From NCBI RefSeq assembly GCF_000193375.1, contig NC_015315.1, positions 1,310,622-1,374,621 of the forward strand: a DNA stretch of 64,000 bases, written 5' to 3'. A program made the position numbers and the translations under genes. The first letter of the stretch is position 1. Each line of letters begins with the position of its first letter. This document shows, one piece after another, positions 7,980 through 21,472 of this stretch. The notes under the pieces are model-generated. The model was not told the origin of the DNA. It ran no database searches and was given only the letters and a program-made list of their open reading frames with translations. The stretch comes from Thermoproteus uzoniensis 768-20 (GTDB taxonomy: Archaea; Thermoproteota; Thermoprotei; Thermoproteales; Thermoproteaceae).

Positions 7980-10136
7980 ATGCCCAACGGCAAGAGCGTA
8001 TGGCCCACGATAGTGTTGGCCGCGACGGTTCTCGTATATGCGGCCTACGCATTCATGGCCTACTACACGTTCACCCACATACCTCCCATACCCAGCGAGG
8101 TCGTGACGGCCAACGGGACGGTGCTCTTCACCGGCAGAGACGTGGTCCTCGGCAAGTACTACTTCCAGAAATACGGCTTGATGGACTACGGCTCGGTCTT
8201 GGGCATGGGCGGCTACTTCGGCGTGGACTTCACGTCGTATACGTTGAGGATGCTCGAGGACGCCGCCGCCCACAGCCTCGGCTTCGACGCGGTGCCTCAG
8301 AACAACGCCACGGCCATGGCCGCCATTAAGGCCGCGCTCCTCCCCGACCCAGACGGCGGCAAGATCGTGGTGAGCGACGTCTTCGCCAAGGGCTTCTACG
8401 ACGCGGTGAACTACTACTCGCAGATGCTGGGCCCCGACTCCGCCGAGTATAGGCTTAAGCCCTATCTGATAACCAACAAGACGATAGTGAGGTATCTGAC
8501 GGCGTACTTCACGTGGACGGCCCTAATAGCGCTGGAGAACTACACCAACGGCTTCCCCTACACCCCAGGCCTTCTGGCCCCCACCAACAACGTGCTCTAC
8601 GCCTCGTGGGGCATGATAATCGCCATACTGCTCATAGTGATGCCCATGGCAGCCTACGTCTTCATCAAGTTCCTCGACTACTGGCGCGATCCCAGATCGC
8701 CCATACAGCTCCCGCCCCCCAACGAGGCCCAACGCCTCACCCTCTGGGGCTTCGCCCTCTTCGGGCTCGCCCTAGGCGTCCAGGGCCTCCTCGGCGGCTA
8801 CACGATGCACCTCTACACAGACGCGTCCCTATACGGCGTCAACTTGTTGTCTATTCTTCCGTTTAATGTCTCCCGCGCCCTCCACTACAACTTGGCGATA
8901 TTGTGGATAGCCTTGACGTGGCTCACGTTCTCCCTATTCGTGTTCCCGTACTTCGGCGTGAATGTGTCCAAGAGACAAGTCGCGGCCGTGCTCGCCCTAG
9001 GGACGGCGGTGGCCCTCGGCGATTTGTTCGGGATATGGCTCAGCTATCTGGGCTACATACCGGCTCCTTGGTGGTTCATAGTGGGGAGCCAGGGGAGAGA
9101 CGTAATAGACCAGGGGACTCTCTGGCTGTTGCTCCTGACCGCCGTTTTGGGCTACTTCTCCTATCTCTGGTATAAGGCGTCCAAGACGGCGGCGGAGCCT
9201 CTGAGGCCCTTCGCCAAGATACTCTCTATAGCCATAGCGGGCGCGGCCGCCGGCACATTCGTGGGAGCTCTGCCCGTGGTAGCCCCGTGGCCGGACTTCC
9301 AAGTCGACGAGTACTTCAGATGGATGACTATACACGCCTACGTGGAGGGCTTCTGGCCGCCCATAGTGGTCACCGTGGTGGCCGTCCTCTTGTTCATAGC
9401 GGGGCTGGTGCCCCAGAGGCTGGCCCTAGCAGTCGTCGGCCTCGACGCGACGAGTGAAATAATAACCGGTATGATAGGGACAGCCCACCACTACTACTTC
9501 AACGGCCTCCCGACGTTCTGGATGTACGTCGGCGCCATAGTCAGCGTCCTCGAGGCGGTGCCTCTGGGCTTCATGATAATATACGCCATAGTCGTCTGGA
9601 GGAGGGGCGAGATTAGGACCGAGTTCCAGAAGACGCTGGTGACCTACGCGTTGGTGGCCGGGATCGGCGGCGGTATCGGCGTGGTGGTCTTCGGCGCGGC
9701 CTTCATCAACGCCCCCTTCCTCAACTACTTCCTACACGACGCTCAGAGCACGATGGCACACGCCCACGTGGCCTTCCCGCTGGCCTACGGGGTGCCGAGC
9801 ATATTGATGTGGGTCGTCGCGTTTTACTTATCCGGCAAGTTCAGCGATAGGGATCTCAGGCTCATGAGGTGGGCCGCCGTGATTATCGGCGTAGGCTTCT
9901 ACCTCCAGGTCCTGCTCACTTTGGAGCCTCTGGGCGTTCTGCAGATCCAGCAGGAGCTCGCCAAGGGGTACTGGTTCATAAAGACGCTATACACGCCGTC
10001 CGGCGCGCTGGGCTTCTGGCAAGAGCCGGTAGTGGTGAACGTTGTCTGGCTCAGAATGATAGGCGATCTCGTGGCGGCCGTCGGCTTCGCCGTGGTCATA
10101 TTCGGGATGCTCGCGCGGCTTCTTAAGAGGCAGTGA
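7980..10136 (+). CDS. norZ: Quinol-dependent nitric oxide reductase (qNOR)
   Basis: 718 residues with an N-terminal membrane helix, an extracytoplasmic domain (about 35-200) and about 12 further membrane segments. Conserved histidine motifs of the NorB/heme-copper superfamily are present: HYNLAILWIALTW, HAYVEGFWP, TAHHYYFNGLP and HDAQSTMAHAHVAFP, which supply ligands for heme b, heme b3 and FeB. The large N-terminal extension is the mark of single-subunit qNOR, which takes electrons from menaquinol and reduces NO to N2O. This fits with the menaquinone genes at 22.9-26.6 kb. The last 150 bases overlap the convergent VWA gene. Confidence 0.88.
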   Translation: MPNGKSVWPTIVLAATVLVYAAYAFMAYYTFTHIPPIPSEVVTANGTVLFTGRDVVLGKYYFQKYGLMDYGSVLGMGGYFGVDFTSYTLRMLEDAAAHSLGFDAVPQNNATAMAAIKAALLPDPDGGKIVVSDVFAKGFYDAVNYYSQMLGPDSAEYRLKPYLITNKTIVRYLTAYFTWTALIALENYTNGFPYTPGLLAPTNNVLYASWGMIIAILLIVMPMAAYVFIKFLDYWRDPRSPIQLPPPNEAQRLTLWGFALFGLALGVQGLLGGYTMHLYTDASLYGVNLLSILPFNVSRALHYNLAILWIALTWLTFSLFVFPYFGVNVSKRQVAAVLALGTAVALGDLFGIWLSYLGYIPAPWWFIVGSQGRDVIDQGTLWLLLLTAVLGYFSYLWYKASKTAAEPLRPFAKILSIAIAGAAAGTFVGALPVVAPWPDFQVDEYFRWMTIHAYVEGFWPPIVVTVVAVLLFIAGLVPQRLALAVVGLDATSEIITGMIGTAHHYYFNGLPTFWMYVGAIVSVLEAVPLGFMIIYAIVVWRRGEIRTEFQKTLVTYALVAGIGGGIGVVVFGAAFINAPFLNYFLHDAQSTMAHAHVAFPLAYGVPSILMWVVAFYLSGKFSDRDLRLMRWAAVIIGVGFYLQVLLTLEPLGVLQIQQELAKGYWFIKTLYTPSGALGFWQEPVVVNVVWLRMIGDLVAAVGFAVVIFGMLARLLKRQ

Positions 10137-11324
10137 GGCTATATGCTTCACCGAAACCCCGCCGATTTTTAACTCCCGCCGGCCTACCAGATACACCCTC
10201 ACGTCGGCGAAGGCCTCCCTAGCCCTCTCGAAAACGGAGCCGTCGAGGGAGTCGTCCTCGCCGTCTGTCACTAAGGCCAGGACGTACTTCCTCGGGCCGA
10301 GGCGGCGGGCCTCCTCGACGGCCGACAAGACGGCTCTGCCTATGCTGGTCCCCCCGGACGGGACGACCCTCAGGAGGATATCCACGACGCCGCCCTCCGC
10401 CTCGGGCCTATGCACCTCCACGTCGAAGAGGCGCAGTAGGGAGCTGCGCGAGCTGCGCCAGAGTGCTATGGCCAACGCCGCCGCGACGGATATCCGCCTG
10501 ACCCCCAGCCCCGGCGCTAGGTCGTACATGGAGCCCGACTTGTCGAGGAGTATATAGAGCGGCGGACGCCCCGCCGACACGTACTTCTTGGCAGAGAGCG
10601 TCGATGTGGCCAGCTTGAACGCGAAGAGCTCCCGGGACGACGCGTATAGGGCCTTCGTGACGTTGGTCGCCCGCCTCAGCGCCGATATAGACGACTGCTT
10701 GATCCCGTCGGGCACGCCCGGCCCCGGCGAGGCCCCCTCCTCGAGGTCCGCGGGGTCGAGCCTCGAGGCGAGCTCGGCCACGTCGGCCACCACGTCGGCC
10801 AGCTTGGCCCTGGCGGGATCCGCCGCTATTGAGATCGCCAGAGATGCCGGGTCCGCCGACCTCCCCGGGCCCAAAACCTCCCCGAGCCTCCTCAAAGAGG
10901 CGTACAGCTTGTGGACGTCGGCGGGATCGCCCATGAGCCTCCTCAAGCTCCTCAAGGCCTCCGTCCACTTAAGCCAGATCCCCCTTCCCCTCCAGAACCG
11001 GTCCCGCCCCGCCTCCAGCGAGTCGAGGAAGGCTTGGTAGGCTCTGAGGAGGCGGACGGCCGCCTCGCGCGACGCCTTCGGGTTCAGCCTACAGATGGGG
11101 CCCACCTCTCTGTAGTACTCAGAGCGTACGTAGGCCTTGACGAAGTAGGCCCAGGACTCGTTGGAGGGCCTGCCGCCGAATATGGGCCTCCTGTAGTGTA
11201 GATAGAAGGCGTCTATCGCCTCCTCCTCGCCCACGTACCTAGCCGACTGGAGGCGCCTCAGCACGTCTCTGGCCCTTATCCTCGCCAGCTGGTCGCCGTA
11301 GTCGACGTTCAGCAGGAGGCCCAC
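9987..11324 (-). CDS. VWA (von Willebrand factor A) domain protein, CoxE-like
   Basis: 445 residues. The C-terminal third carries the MIDAS metal site: 'YILLDKSGSMYD' (DxSxS), 'GGTSIGRAV' (Thr) and 'LVTDGEDD' (Asp). The N-terminal two thirds are helical and charged. Homologues work with MoxR-type AAA ATPases in metal-centre or complex assembly, but no such ATPase is in this window. The last about 49 codons lie antisense to the end of the NO reductase gene and read as low-complexity charged sequence, so the natural C-terminus may be an extension gained by loss of an earlier stop. The start is divergent from the MFS gene, with 26 bases between. Confidence 0.75.
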   Translation of the reverse strand: MGLLLNVDYGDQLARIRARDVLRRLQSARYVGEEEAIDAFYLHYRRPIFGGRPSNESWAYFVKAYVRSEYYREVGPICRLNPKASREAAVRLLRAYQAFLDSLEAGRDRFWRGRGIWLKWTEALRSLRRLMGDPADVHKLYASLRRLGEVLGPGRSADPASLAISIAADPARAKLADVVADVAELASRLDPADLEEGASPGPGVPDGIKQSSISALRRATNVTKALYASSRELFAFKLATSTLSAKKYVSAGRPPLYILLDKSGSMYDLAPGLGVRRISVAAALAIALWRSSRSSLLRLFDVEVHRPEAEGGVVDILLRVVPSGGTSIGRAVLSAVEEARRLGPRKYVLALVTDGEDDSLDGSVFERAREAFADVRVYLVGRRELKIGGVSVKHIASLPLKKPREHPEYDHGEADGRHEIAYHSEPDNVHHYRLLPEAQRAGRRV

Positions 11325-11350
11325 ATAAAAATACCCCCGTCAAAAATATA

Positions 11351-12466
11351 GTGCGGAGGGCCGTCTACCTGGTGATAGGGTTCGTCGTCATGTGCTTCAA
11401 CTCGCTCTACCAATACACCTGGAACTTGTTGGGCCCCATGTTGGGGCGCCAGTTGGGTATAGGGGCGGTGCTGGTCGCCACGGGCTTCTCGATATACGTA
11501 GTGGCCTCCACGCTGGCTCAACCCGTTGGAGGGGGGTTGGCCGACGCGAGGGGCCCCAAGGCCGTGGGGATGGCCGCGGCCGTGCTGTCGGCGTTCGGCT
11601 TCATAGGAGCCGCGCTCGCGCCCGACTTGCCGACGCTCTACGCGGCGTGGGCTCTGGGCAGCATAGGCGAGGGGGTGCTGTACGGCATCGCCTTCAACCT
11701 AGCCGTCAAGTGGTATAGGGACAAGATGGGCCTAGCCACAGGCCTCGTCTCCCTAGGCTTCGGCCTCGGCTCCGCCGTGGCCAACCCGATGATAGCCCTC
11801 GCCGGGGATTTCAGAGAGGTCGCGTTGACGATCGGGGCCGTCGAGCTGGCGGCGTTGCCGGCCTTGATGTCCCTCGCCGAATATCCGCGCGGCCTGTCGG
11901 GCAAGACGCCGGCGCAGGCGGCCAGAGACGCCAGGTTTTGGCTACTCTACGCCTCATACGCCCTGGGGTCCGTGCCTCTGTTGACGCTCGCCTCGTCCCT
12001 CCACTTGTTGAGCTCCGGCGGACAGCTCGTGCTCCTGGCCTCCATATATCCTTTGATGGTCGGCGTAGCGCGGCCCATACTCGGCAAGGTAGCCGACGAG
12101 TGGGGAGTCCTCAACACCATATACGTAGGGCTCGGCGCGTCCATGCTCGGCGCCGCGCTGTTCGCGTTGGGCCTAGCCGCCGCGGGCACCGTACTGATAG
12201 GCCTCTTCGGCGGCTCGCTCATAGTGCTCTACCTCAACGCGGCGAGCAAGATCTTCGGGGCCAGATACGCCACAGCCAACAACGGAGTGCTGTACACGGG
12301 CAAGGCAGTCGGCGGAGTCCTCGGAAGCCTCGCGTTCAGCTACATCTACACGGCGGTTGGGGAAGGCGGCGCGATCGCCTTTGCGTTCGCCTCTGCGGCG
12401 GCAGCCACCCTGCTCCTAACGGCGCTGAGGCATTATAGCAATGAAGAGTTCAATAATTCATTATAG
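11351..12466 (+). CDS. MFS transporter (oxalate/formate antiporter-like)
   Basis: 371 residues with about 12 membrane segments and the first-half motif 'GGGLADARGPKAVG', the loop 2-3 signature of the major facilitator superfamily. 'YGIAFNLAVKWYRDKMGLATGL' matches the OFA-type carriers of organic anions. It has a GTG start with an AT-rich promoter (gtcaaaaatata) immediately before it. The substrate is unknown; carboxylate exchange is an inference from the subfamily. Confidence 0.8.
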   Translation: MRRAVYLVIGFVVMCFNSLYQYTWNLLGPMLGRQLGIGAVLVATGFSIYVVASTLAQPVGGGLADARGPKAVGMAAAVLSAFGFIGAALAPDLPTLYAAWALGSIGEGVLYGIAFNLAVKWYRDKMGLATGLVSLGFGLGSAVANPMIALAGDFREVALTIGAVELAALPALMSLAEYPRGLSGKTPAQAARDARFWLLYASYALGSVPLLTLASSLHLLSSGGQLVLLASIYPLMVGVARPILGKVADEWGVLNTIYVGLGASMLGAALFALGLAAAGTVLIGLFGGSLIVLYLNAASKIFGARYATANNGVLYTGKAVGGVLGSLAFSYIYTAVGEGGAIAFAFASAAAATLLLTALRHYSNEEFNNSL

Positions 12467-12591
12467 CTAGTGAAAATAAATTACTATTTAAATAAAATTA
12501 TGCTGATGTACTGTACTAGATTTTTTCAATTTATTTATATATTATTCTTGTATAATTCCTGTCTTTTATTAGGATCCATGGCATCTGCTAC

Positions 12592-13218
12592 ATGAGCCAA
12601 GAAGGCCCGCTTCCGGCCTCCGAAGTGGCGAAGAGAACAGGCGCGGCCATAGCCAGAGTAGTCGTCTACATCGTGATCTACGTGGTCATATCGGCAGTCG
12701 TCCACTACCTTATGTCGAGCTTGTTGCCCCAATACAACATACAGGTCCAGAGCTACGAGGGCTACGTCCAGATACTGCTTGCGTTGCTCTTCGGCTACTA
12801 CATAGTGTCGGGGGTGGCCGAGTTCTTCTACTGGAGCATGAGGGCCAAATACGACCACTCGGTCGCGGCGTCTGTGAGGAACGTCGTCAGGATCATAGGC
12901 ATCGGCGCCATGCTCGCCGCTATAGCCGGCGCGGTGGGCGGCGGCGCGGCCGGAGTAGCGTTGGGCGGTTTCTTAGGAATCGTCATAGGCTTCGCGTCGC
13001 AACAGGTGCTAGGCCAGGCGGTGGCAGGCCTTTTCCTGCTCATAGCTAGGCCCTTCAAGATAAAGGACTCGGTGAACCTAGTCGGCGAAGACGGCGTAGT
13101 CGAGGACGTGAGCACCTTGTTCACTACAGTGATCAAGAGCGACGGGACCAAGGTGTTGATACCCAACAACGCGATAATAGGCAATAAGATATACCTAAAA
13201 CCGAAACAACAACAGTAG
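12592..13218 (+). CDS. MscS-type mechanosensitive channel (short form)
   Basis: 208 residues with three membrane segments (about 20-42, 60-82 and 98-140). The third is the Gly/Ala-rich pore helix continuing to 'GFASQQVLGQAVAGLFLLIARPFKIKD', the MscS hallmark, followed by a beta domain with 'VPNNAIIGNKI'-like sequence (here LIPNNAIIGNKI). It lacks the C-terminal alpha-beta vestibule domain of bacterial MscS. It protects against osmotic downshock by opening under membrane tension. ttttatta at 12563-12570 is placed as a TATA box for the ATG. The upstream 125 bases are very AT-rich. Confidence 0.82.
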   Translation: MSQEGPLPASEVAKRTGAAIARVVVYIVIYVVISAVVHYLMSSLLPQYNIQVQSYEGYVQILLALLFGYYIVSGVAEFFYWSMRAKYDHSVAASVRNVVRIIGIGAMLAAIAGAVGGGAAGVALGGFLGIVIGFASQQVLGQAVAGLFLLIARPFKIKDSVNLVGEDGVVEDVSTLFTTVIKSDGTKVLIPNNAIIGNKIYLKPKQQQ

Positions 13219-13890
13219 CAACCGAAGGATCCCCCACACCATCCCTTTCCTTTTTCTAGACGTCGGCCGCCAGAGCGCCGTCAAGTTCCAGTTGCCTATG
13301 TAGAACAGCAACCCTCCCTCTCGGCGAGCGGCTTGACGCAGTACTGGCCGCCGGCGCCTTGGCGTAGCCCAGAGCAAACACAGCCACGCCGTGTTGTCTC
13401 GAAGTTGCCGGCCACGACCCTGGCGGGATCCACGTACCCGATACGGCCCAGCGCCGTTACCTAAATCCTCCAACAAGATCACGTAACTAGACACGTTGGG
13501 AAGCACGGCGAACCCTCTATCCATTCCGATTACGGCGTCGGGGCAGGCCTCCCTAGCCCGGCGGATCGCCTCGACAGTCCCGTGCCGTGTAGGGGGCACT
13601 CCCCGGCCACGTCAACGTCGCCAGGCATCACACTCTGGAAGCCAATCCCAACCACGCGCCCCACCTGGCACTTGATCGATCACTCGGGCGGCGAGGCGTT
13701 CACGACAGATTAACCCCATAACGGGTCTATGGCCACGAAGACGCTGGGGCTGACCGCGCAGTCGCCCAATTCATACCGGCATACCCGCCCGGCCCGATAA
13801 ACGCGCCCGTCGCCGAAGCCCTAAACGCATACGGCCTGGTCATAATCGACCCAACTAACGTCGACCGCGGCACTATGGGGAGGGCGCCGC
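13219..13890 (-). pseudogene. Decayed gene, possibly a secreted TM1410/GH114-like protein
   Basis: Minus-strand reading in different frames gives coherent protein pieces interrupted by stops and shifts: 'SPSVFVAIDPLWG', 'NASPPE', 'AIRRAREACPDAVIGMDRGF', 'VSSYVILLEDLGNG' and 'LLFYIGNWNLTALWRP'. The 'IGMDRGFAVLP...YVILLEDLG' block resembles the family of TM1410-like glycosidases, which share an 'NRGFE...VLFED' pattern; this is a weak identification. At least two in-frame stops and two frameshifts mean no intact product. The best plus-strand frames are shadows of this. Confidence 0.4.
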
Positions 13891-13917
13891 GGGAGGCTCG
13901 CCCTTAGAAGCTCCGCG

Positions 13918-14400
13918 TCAAGGCTGTTGGCCGGACGCCGCTCTTCTGATATAGGACACCACCTCCTCTATATCTCTCCTCACCATCTCCTCGCTGGCGT
14001 ATCGAGACACCTCCGCGTCTCCGTCTAGGCCGTTGTACTGAAACTCGTGCAGGTTTAAGGCCAGCTCGACCATCAGCCGTAGCTCCCTATCGCCGATTAC
14101 GGCCGCCACCTCCCGCATTCTAGACGTGGGCATCACGGCAATTATCCACTCCCCCCTCTCCACGACTTTAGTGGGTCCGAGCCTGCGCCTGCCCGGGAAA
14201 GCGGCGACTACCTTATCCCTCTGCGCCGCAGCTACGGCCGCCAAATAGGCCTTGACGGCTTGAAACGCCTTGCCGGCGGCGTTTCGAACGAGGCCGTTTT
14301 TTAGGAACTCCTCTGCGAGCTCCGCCTCGTACATGGCCTCCTTTAGGCGATCTCGCCGGTACTTCTCTAAATCTACCCAAGGCTTTGTGAGAGAAAGCAC
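13918..14400 (-). CDS. PaREP1 family protein
   Basis: About 160 residues with the PaREP1 core 'AELAEEFLKNGLVRNAAGKAFQAVKAYLAA', a HEPN-like helical family greatly expanded in Pyrobaculum and Thermoproteus. The GTG at 14400 (giving VLSLTKPWVDL) is chosen over longer frames because atttaaac at 14421-14428 lies 21-28 bases upstream, the expected TATA distance. Function is unknown; similarity to HEPN proteins suggests nucleic-acid binding or a toxin-like role. The surrounding genes are decayed mobile or toxin-antitoxin remnants. Confidence 0.72.
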   Translation of the reverse strand: MLSLTKPWVDLEKYRRDRLKEAMYEAELAEEFLKNGLVRNAAGKAFQAVKAYLAAVAAAQRDKVVAAFPGRRRLGPTKVVERGEWIIAVMPTSRMREVAAVIGDRELRLMVELALNLHEFQYNGLDGDAEVSRYASEEMVRRDIEEVVSYIRRAASGQQP

Positions 14401-14481
14401 GTCAACAGCCGCGGGGAAAGATTTAAACCTTTCCCGCTCTCCGCCGCCTTCAATAGGCGTTGCGCCGCATAGTTGCCTCAA

Positions 14482-14812
14482 CCCCCGGCGTTTCTCGACG
14501 CGCTGACCGTCTCAACCTCGTGGATAAACCCGCCCAAACCTGCACCACCCACTCCCCACCATCCTAACGTCCTCTCCGCAATTTTTGTTATGTGGAACCC
14601 CATCTACGCCTCTCGGCTACGCCTATGAGCTCCGCCGGCCTCGCTACGGCCGACTTCGCCGGCCTCTCCTGTCCGCAACCCCACGTAGACTCTGAGAAGC
14701 CGCATCGAGAGACTCCCAGAAACGGCGTAGCCTCTCACTCTCGGCTTCAGCCGCCGCGTCGGCGTTGGACGGCGTGCCGGACTTCTAGGCCCTATCGCTC
14801 CCTCAACGCAGA
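14482..14812. other. Intergenic region without intact genes
   Basis: No frame here has both a plausible start and protein-like composition. A short minus-strand piece around 14640-14760 (AEAESERLRRFWESLD) looks like the remnant of a helical antitoxin-type protein but is bounded by stops. Confidence 0.35.
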
Positions 14813-14841
14813 AATTTTTAAATTATAGGTGGGGTTTGGCC

Positions 14842-15060
14842 GTGGGCAAAACGGCGGCTGTTAGCATCCCGCCTTGGATTGACGAGGAGGAGTTTAGAAG
14901 AGTTGTAGAGGAGGTCGTTAAGAGGCTGGGGGGGGGGGGAGTCCCGGTACAGGAGCTCAGGAAGAGGCTCGGCATAAGGCCTGAGGACTTGGTCGAGGAT
15001 CTGGAGGCAGTTGACGTGGAGGCCCTCGAGGCGCGGGAAAGGGAGAGGCTACCGCCGTGA
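14842..15060 (+). CDS. vapB: VapB-like antitoxin with a G12 tract
   Basis: About 72 residues, highly charged and helical, beginning VGKTAAVSIPPWIDEEEFRR and ending in a basic/acidic tail, as crenarchaeal VapB-type antitoxins do. The stop overlaps the VapC start (TGATATTG), the usual coupled arrangement. atttttaaatt (14813-14823) sits about 19-29 bases before GTG 14842, which I prefer to TTG 14836. Bases 14928-14939 are an uninterrupted run of twelve G coding for four glycines; slippage here would switch the gene off. Confidence 0.6.
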   Translation: MGKTAAVSIPPWIDEEEFRRVVEEVVKRLGGGGVPVQELRKRLGIRPEDLVEDLEAVDVEALEARERERLPP

Positions 15061-15388
15061 TATTGGACACAAGCGCCGTAATTGAGAGAGTGAGGGCCCG
15101 CAGACCGGTTACGGAGGACATAACGGCCGTCACGCTGGTGGAATACCCCAAGATCGTTTATTATAAACACTTCTCGGGGGGCGTGATCTTCCCCATCTAC
15201 GAGGACTACATGGTGGCGCACAGACTACAGCTGGCGCTAATCGGCTTGGGCAGGCGTTTTCCGACCTGCTGGTGGCGGCCGTGTCGATAAACCGCGGCGA
15301 AGAGCTGGCGACGAGAGATAGAGACTTCGACGTGATAGCGGAGGCCGCCGGAGCTCTCGGACTACGGCTGAAGGTAACAACGCCGTGA
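15057..15388 (+). pseudogene. vapC: VapC PIN-domain toxin, frameshifted
   Basis: The first frame gives MILDTSAVIERVRARRP, the PIN N-terminus with its first catalytic Asp, and 'TLVEYPKIVYY' with the conserved Glu. Near 15258 it passes out of frame and stops at about 15290. The other frame continues 'DLLVAAVSINRGEELATRDRDFDVIAEAAG', holding the remaining PIN aspartates, to TGA 15386-15388. PIN toxins are metal-dependent RNases. A shift of one base in ggcaggcgttttccg breaks the gene, so the toxin is inactive unless this is a sequencing error. Confidence 0.7.
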
Positions 15389-15529
15389 CGCCGCCTATAT
15401 CCAAAGACGCCGTGCAAACGGCAACCTGCCGAGGCGTAGGCGTCGCCTAGGCCAGTCGCTGCGGCGTTTCCACGGCTGGGCACCCGGGCTCTGCCCCGCG
15501 ATGCCCCTCCAGACCGTTCGCCGACCTCC

Positions 15530-15877
15530 CTAGGAGGCTTTATAGGCCTCAGCCCCCCGCGCCTCTCCGTAGATCTCGCCGCAGTTGACTTCCCTCAATC
15601 TGGCGGAGTAGCGAAACACCGGAGTTGCTACCAGTCTATACTCCCACTTGTATAAGACCAGAGGCCACTTTAGGAGATGCGCCGGATCTATCGGAGGCAC
15701 GTATAGATGCGGGCAGTCGCCTCTGTGCCTCAGCTCAAACAGCCCAACCCTCTTCGCAAACTCCACAGCCTTCTTGAACCTCTCCCTAACCCACTTGACG
15801 GGGACCACAGGTATGTGCGGGGCATACGGCGGCCCCCTCACGTCGTAGATCAAGCCGTTGTAGGGCTCTCTCACCAC
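15530..15877 (-). CDS. Hypothetical protein, perhaps a fragment
   Basis: About 115 residues from a GTG start (VVREPYNGLIYDVRGPP), rich in aromatic and basic residues. No family is recognised. It lies on the same strand as, and 41 bases after, the damaged secreted-protein gene at 15919-16715. It may be the C-terminal part of that gene, separated by a stop and a shift. Confidence 0.35.
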   Translation of the reverse strand: MVREPYNGLIYDVRGPPYAPHIPVVPVKWVRERFKKAVEFAKRVGLFELRHRGDCPHLYVPPIDPAHLLKWPLVLYKWEYRLVATPVFRYSARLREVNCGEIYGEARGAEAYKAS

Positions 15878-15918
15878 TACCCTACCCCCTCTCTGACGGC
15901 GAGGTATAGGCCGTCTTC

Positions 15919-16715
15919 TCAAATCAAGATCCACTCCCCGGTGTCGAGAGTGCCCAGCACGAGGTCCCAAGCCAGAAACTCGTCGCCGCCCCTACCCACG
16001 AGGCGTAGGTAGTCCGCATCGGGCTCGACGATGTGGAACTCCTCACCAACCAATTTGCCAGAGCCGGGGTATTTCTCTGCGGGGAGTATAGAGACTCTAA
16101 ACCAGTCGCCTCGGGCGTAGAGGGAGGGGTCAACCCGGTAGAAAAAGGCCAGCTTGACTGCGGGCGGGGCCTCGACAAACGACCTGCTTATCCCGGACAC
16201 CGCGGGCCAGACGAGGAAGGGCCGCCCGTCCTCCGCCCACGCCACGAACCTGCCCCAGCCCTCCCCAGTCCTTATAGGCACGGCGGGGGCGTCGGGGACT
16301 AGATAGCCCTCTATGTAGCCTATATGCGTCCTCCCCACGTACAGCGACCAGCTGTCGCGGAGCTTGGGCCGGAAATCCCAAGAGCTGTGCGCGGAGGCCA
16401 GCAACCTGCACCTCCTCGAGCAACCATCCCCGCGGGGGCAACAGACGTCTACATATCTATAGGCGATAAAGGCGATAATCATTTCAAAAAACTGCACCAC
16501 AGGCACATACTTATTAACCAAGTCGTCATATCTGAAATACTCGCGTAGAAATCTGCGATAGGGGACGGATCTCGTTGCGACGGCTGTCTATAGGCCCGCC
16601 ACGTCTCGTCAGCTACCCTCCCTAGATAAGCCGTGTCCAGCAGGCTCCCTGGCTTCGCGTCGTATACAAAAACAGAAACAGCTAGAAGACCCAGAACAAT
16701 CAACCAAACCCGCAT
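15919..16715 (-). pseudogene. Hypothetical secreted/membrane protein, frameshifted
   Basis: The frame starting at ATG 16715 opens with a hydrophobic signal (MRVWLIVLGLLAVSVFVYDA). After about 60 codons it runs into a stop, while the overlapping frame (REYFRYDDLVNKYVPVVQFFEMIIAFIAYRYVDV) continues with coding-like sequence to TGA 15919-15921. The two frames join naturally near 16550-16570. After the TGA the same frame still reads EDGLYLAVREG, suggesting a further nonsense mutation. A TATA-like atttaaa at 16734-16740 precedes the ATG. The family is unknown; a CCPRGDGCSRRC cysteine cluster is notable. Confidence 0.45.
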
Positions 16716-16830
16716 AGTCAAAGAAAATATGCTATTTAAACATTACATATACAACAAACAAAGCCGTAGCGGAAAACACCGCACACAAAACAGGGGGAAG
16801 AGAGAACCCAAGGAGAAACCCCACGCCGCC

Positions 16831-16860
16831 GCTCCGGCTCTTTCGCCCGCCGTCCGCACG
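16831..16860 (-). other. Pre-23S processing stem, 3' side
   Basis: ccgccgtccgcacg at 16847-16860 is the exact reverse complement of 19884-19897 on the other side of the 23S gene, and an adjacent gctccg/cggagc pair (16831-16836 with 19902-19907) extends it with an interruption. This is the helix around pre-23S rRNA that contains the bulge-helix-bulge cut by the archaeal splicing endonuclease. Confidence 0.6.
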
Positions 16861-16864
16861 CTCG

Positions 16865-19880
<3,016 letters not shown>

Positions 19881-19883
19881 GGC

Positions 19884-19945
19884 CGTGCGGACGGCGGATT
19901 GCGGAGCCGTGCGCGCGGAGTCCTCTAGGGTTCCCGCCCCGAGGG
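19884..19945 (-). other. 16S-23S spacer with both processing stems
   Basis: This short spacer contains the 3' side of the pre-16S stem (19911-19945, complementary to 21473-21507) and the 5' side of the pre-23S stem (19884-19897, complementary to 16847-16860), and nothing else. No tRNA is present. The two stems are almost abutting, so the spacer is close to the minimum that still allows both bulge-helix-bulge cuts. Confidence 0.65.
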
Positions 19946-21452
<1,507 letters not shown>

Positions 21453-21472
21453 TCGAGAGCGGCCGCAGGCCG

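Noticed and set aside
13735-13917. Plus-strand gene fragment ending near 13917
   Set aside because: The minus-strand readings give more coherent protein pieces that continue across the neighbouring pseudogene, so the plus frame is a shadow.
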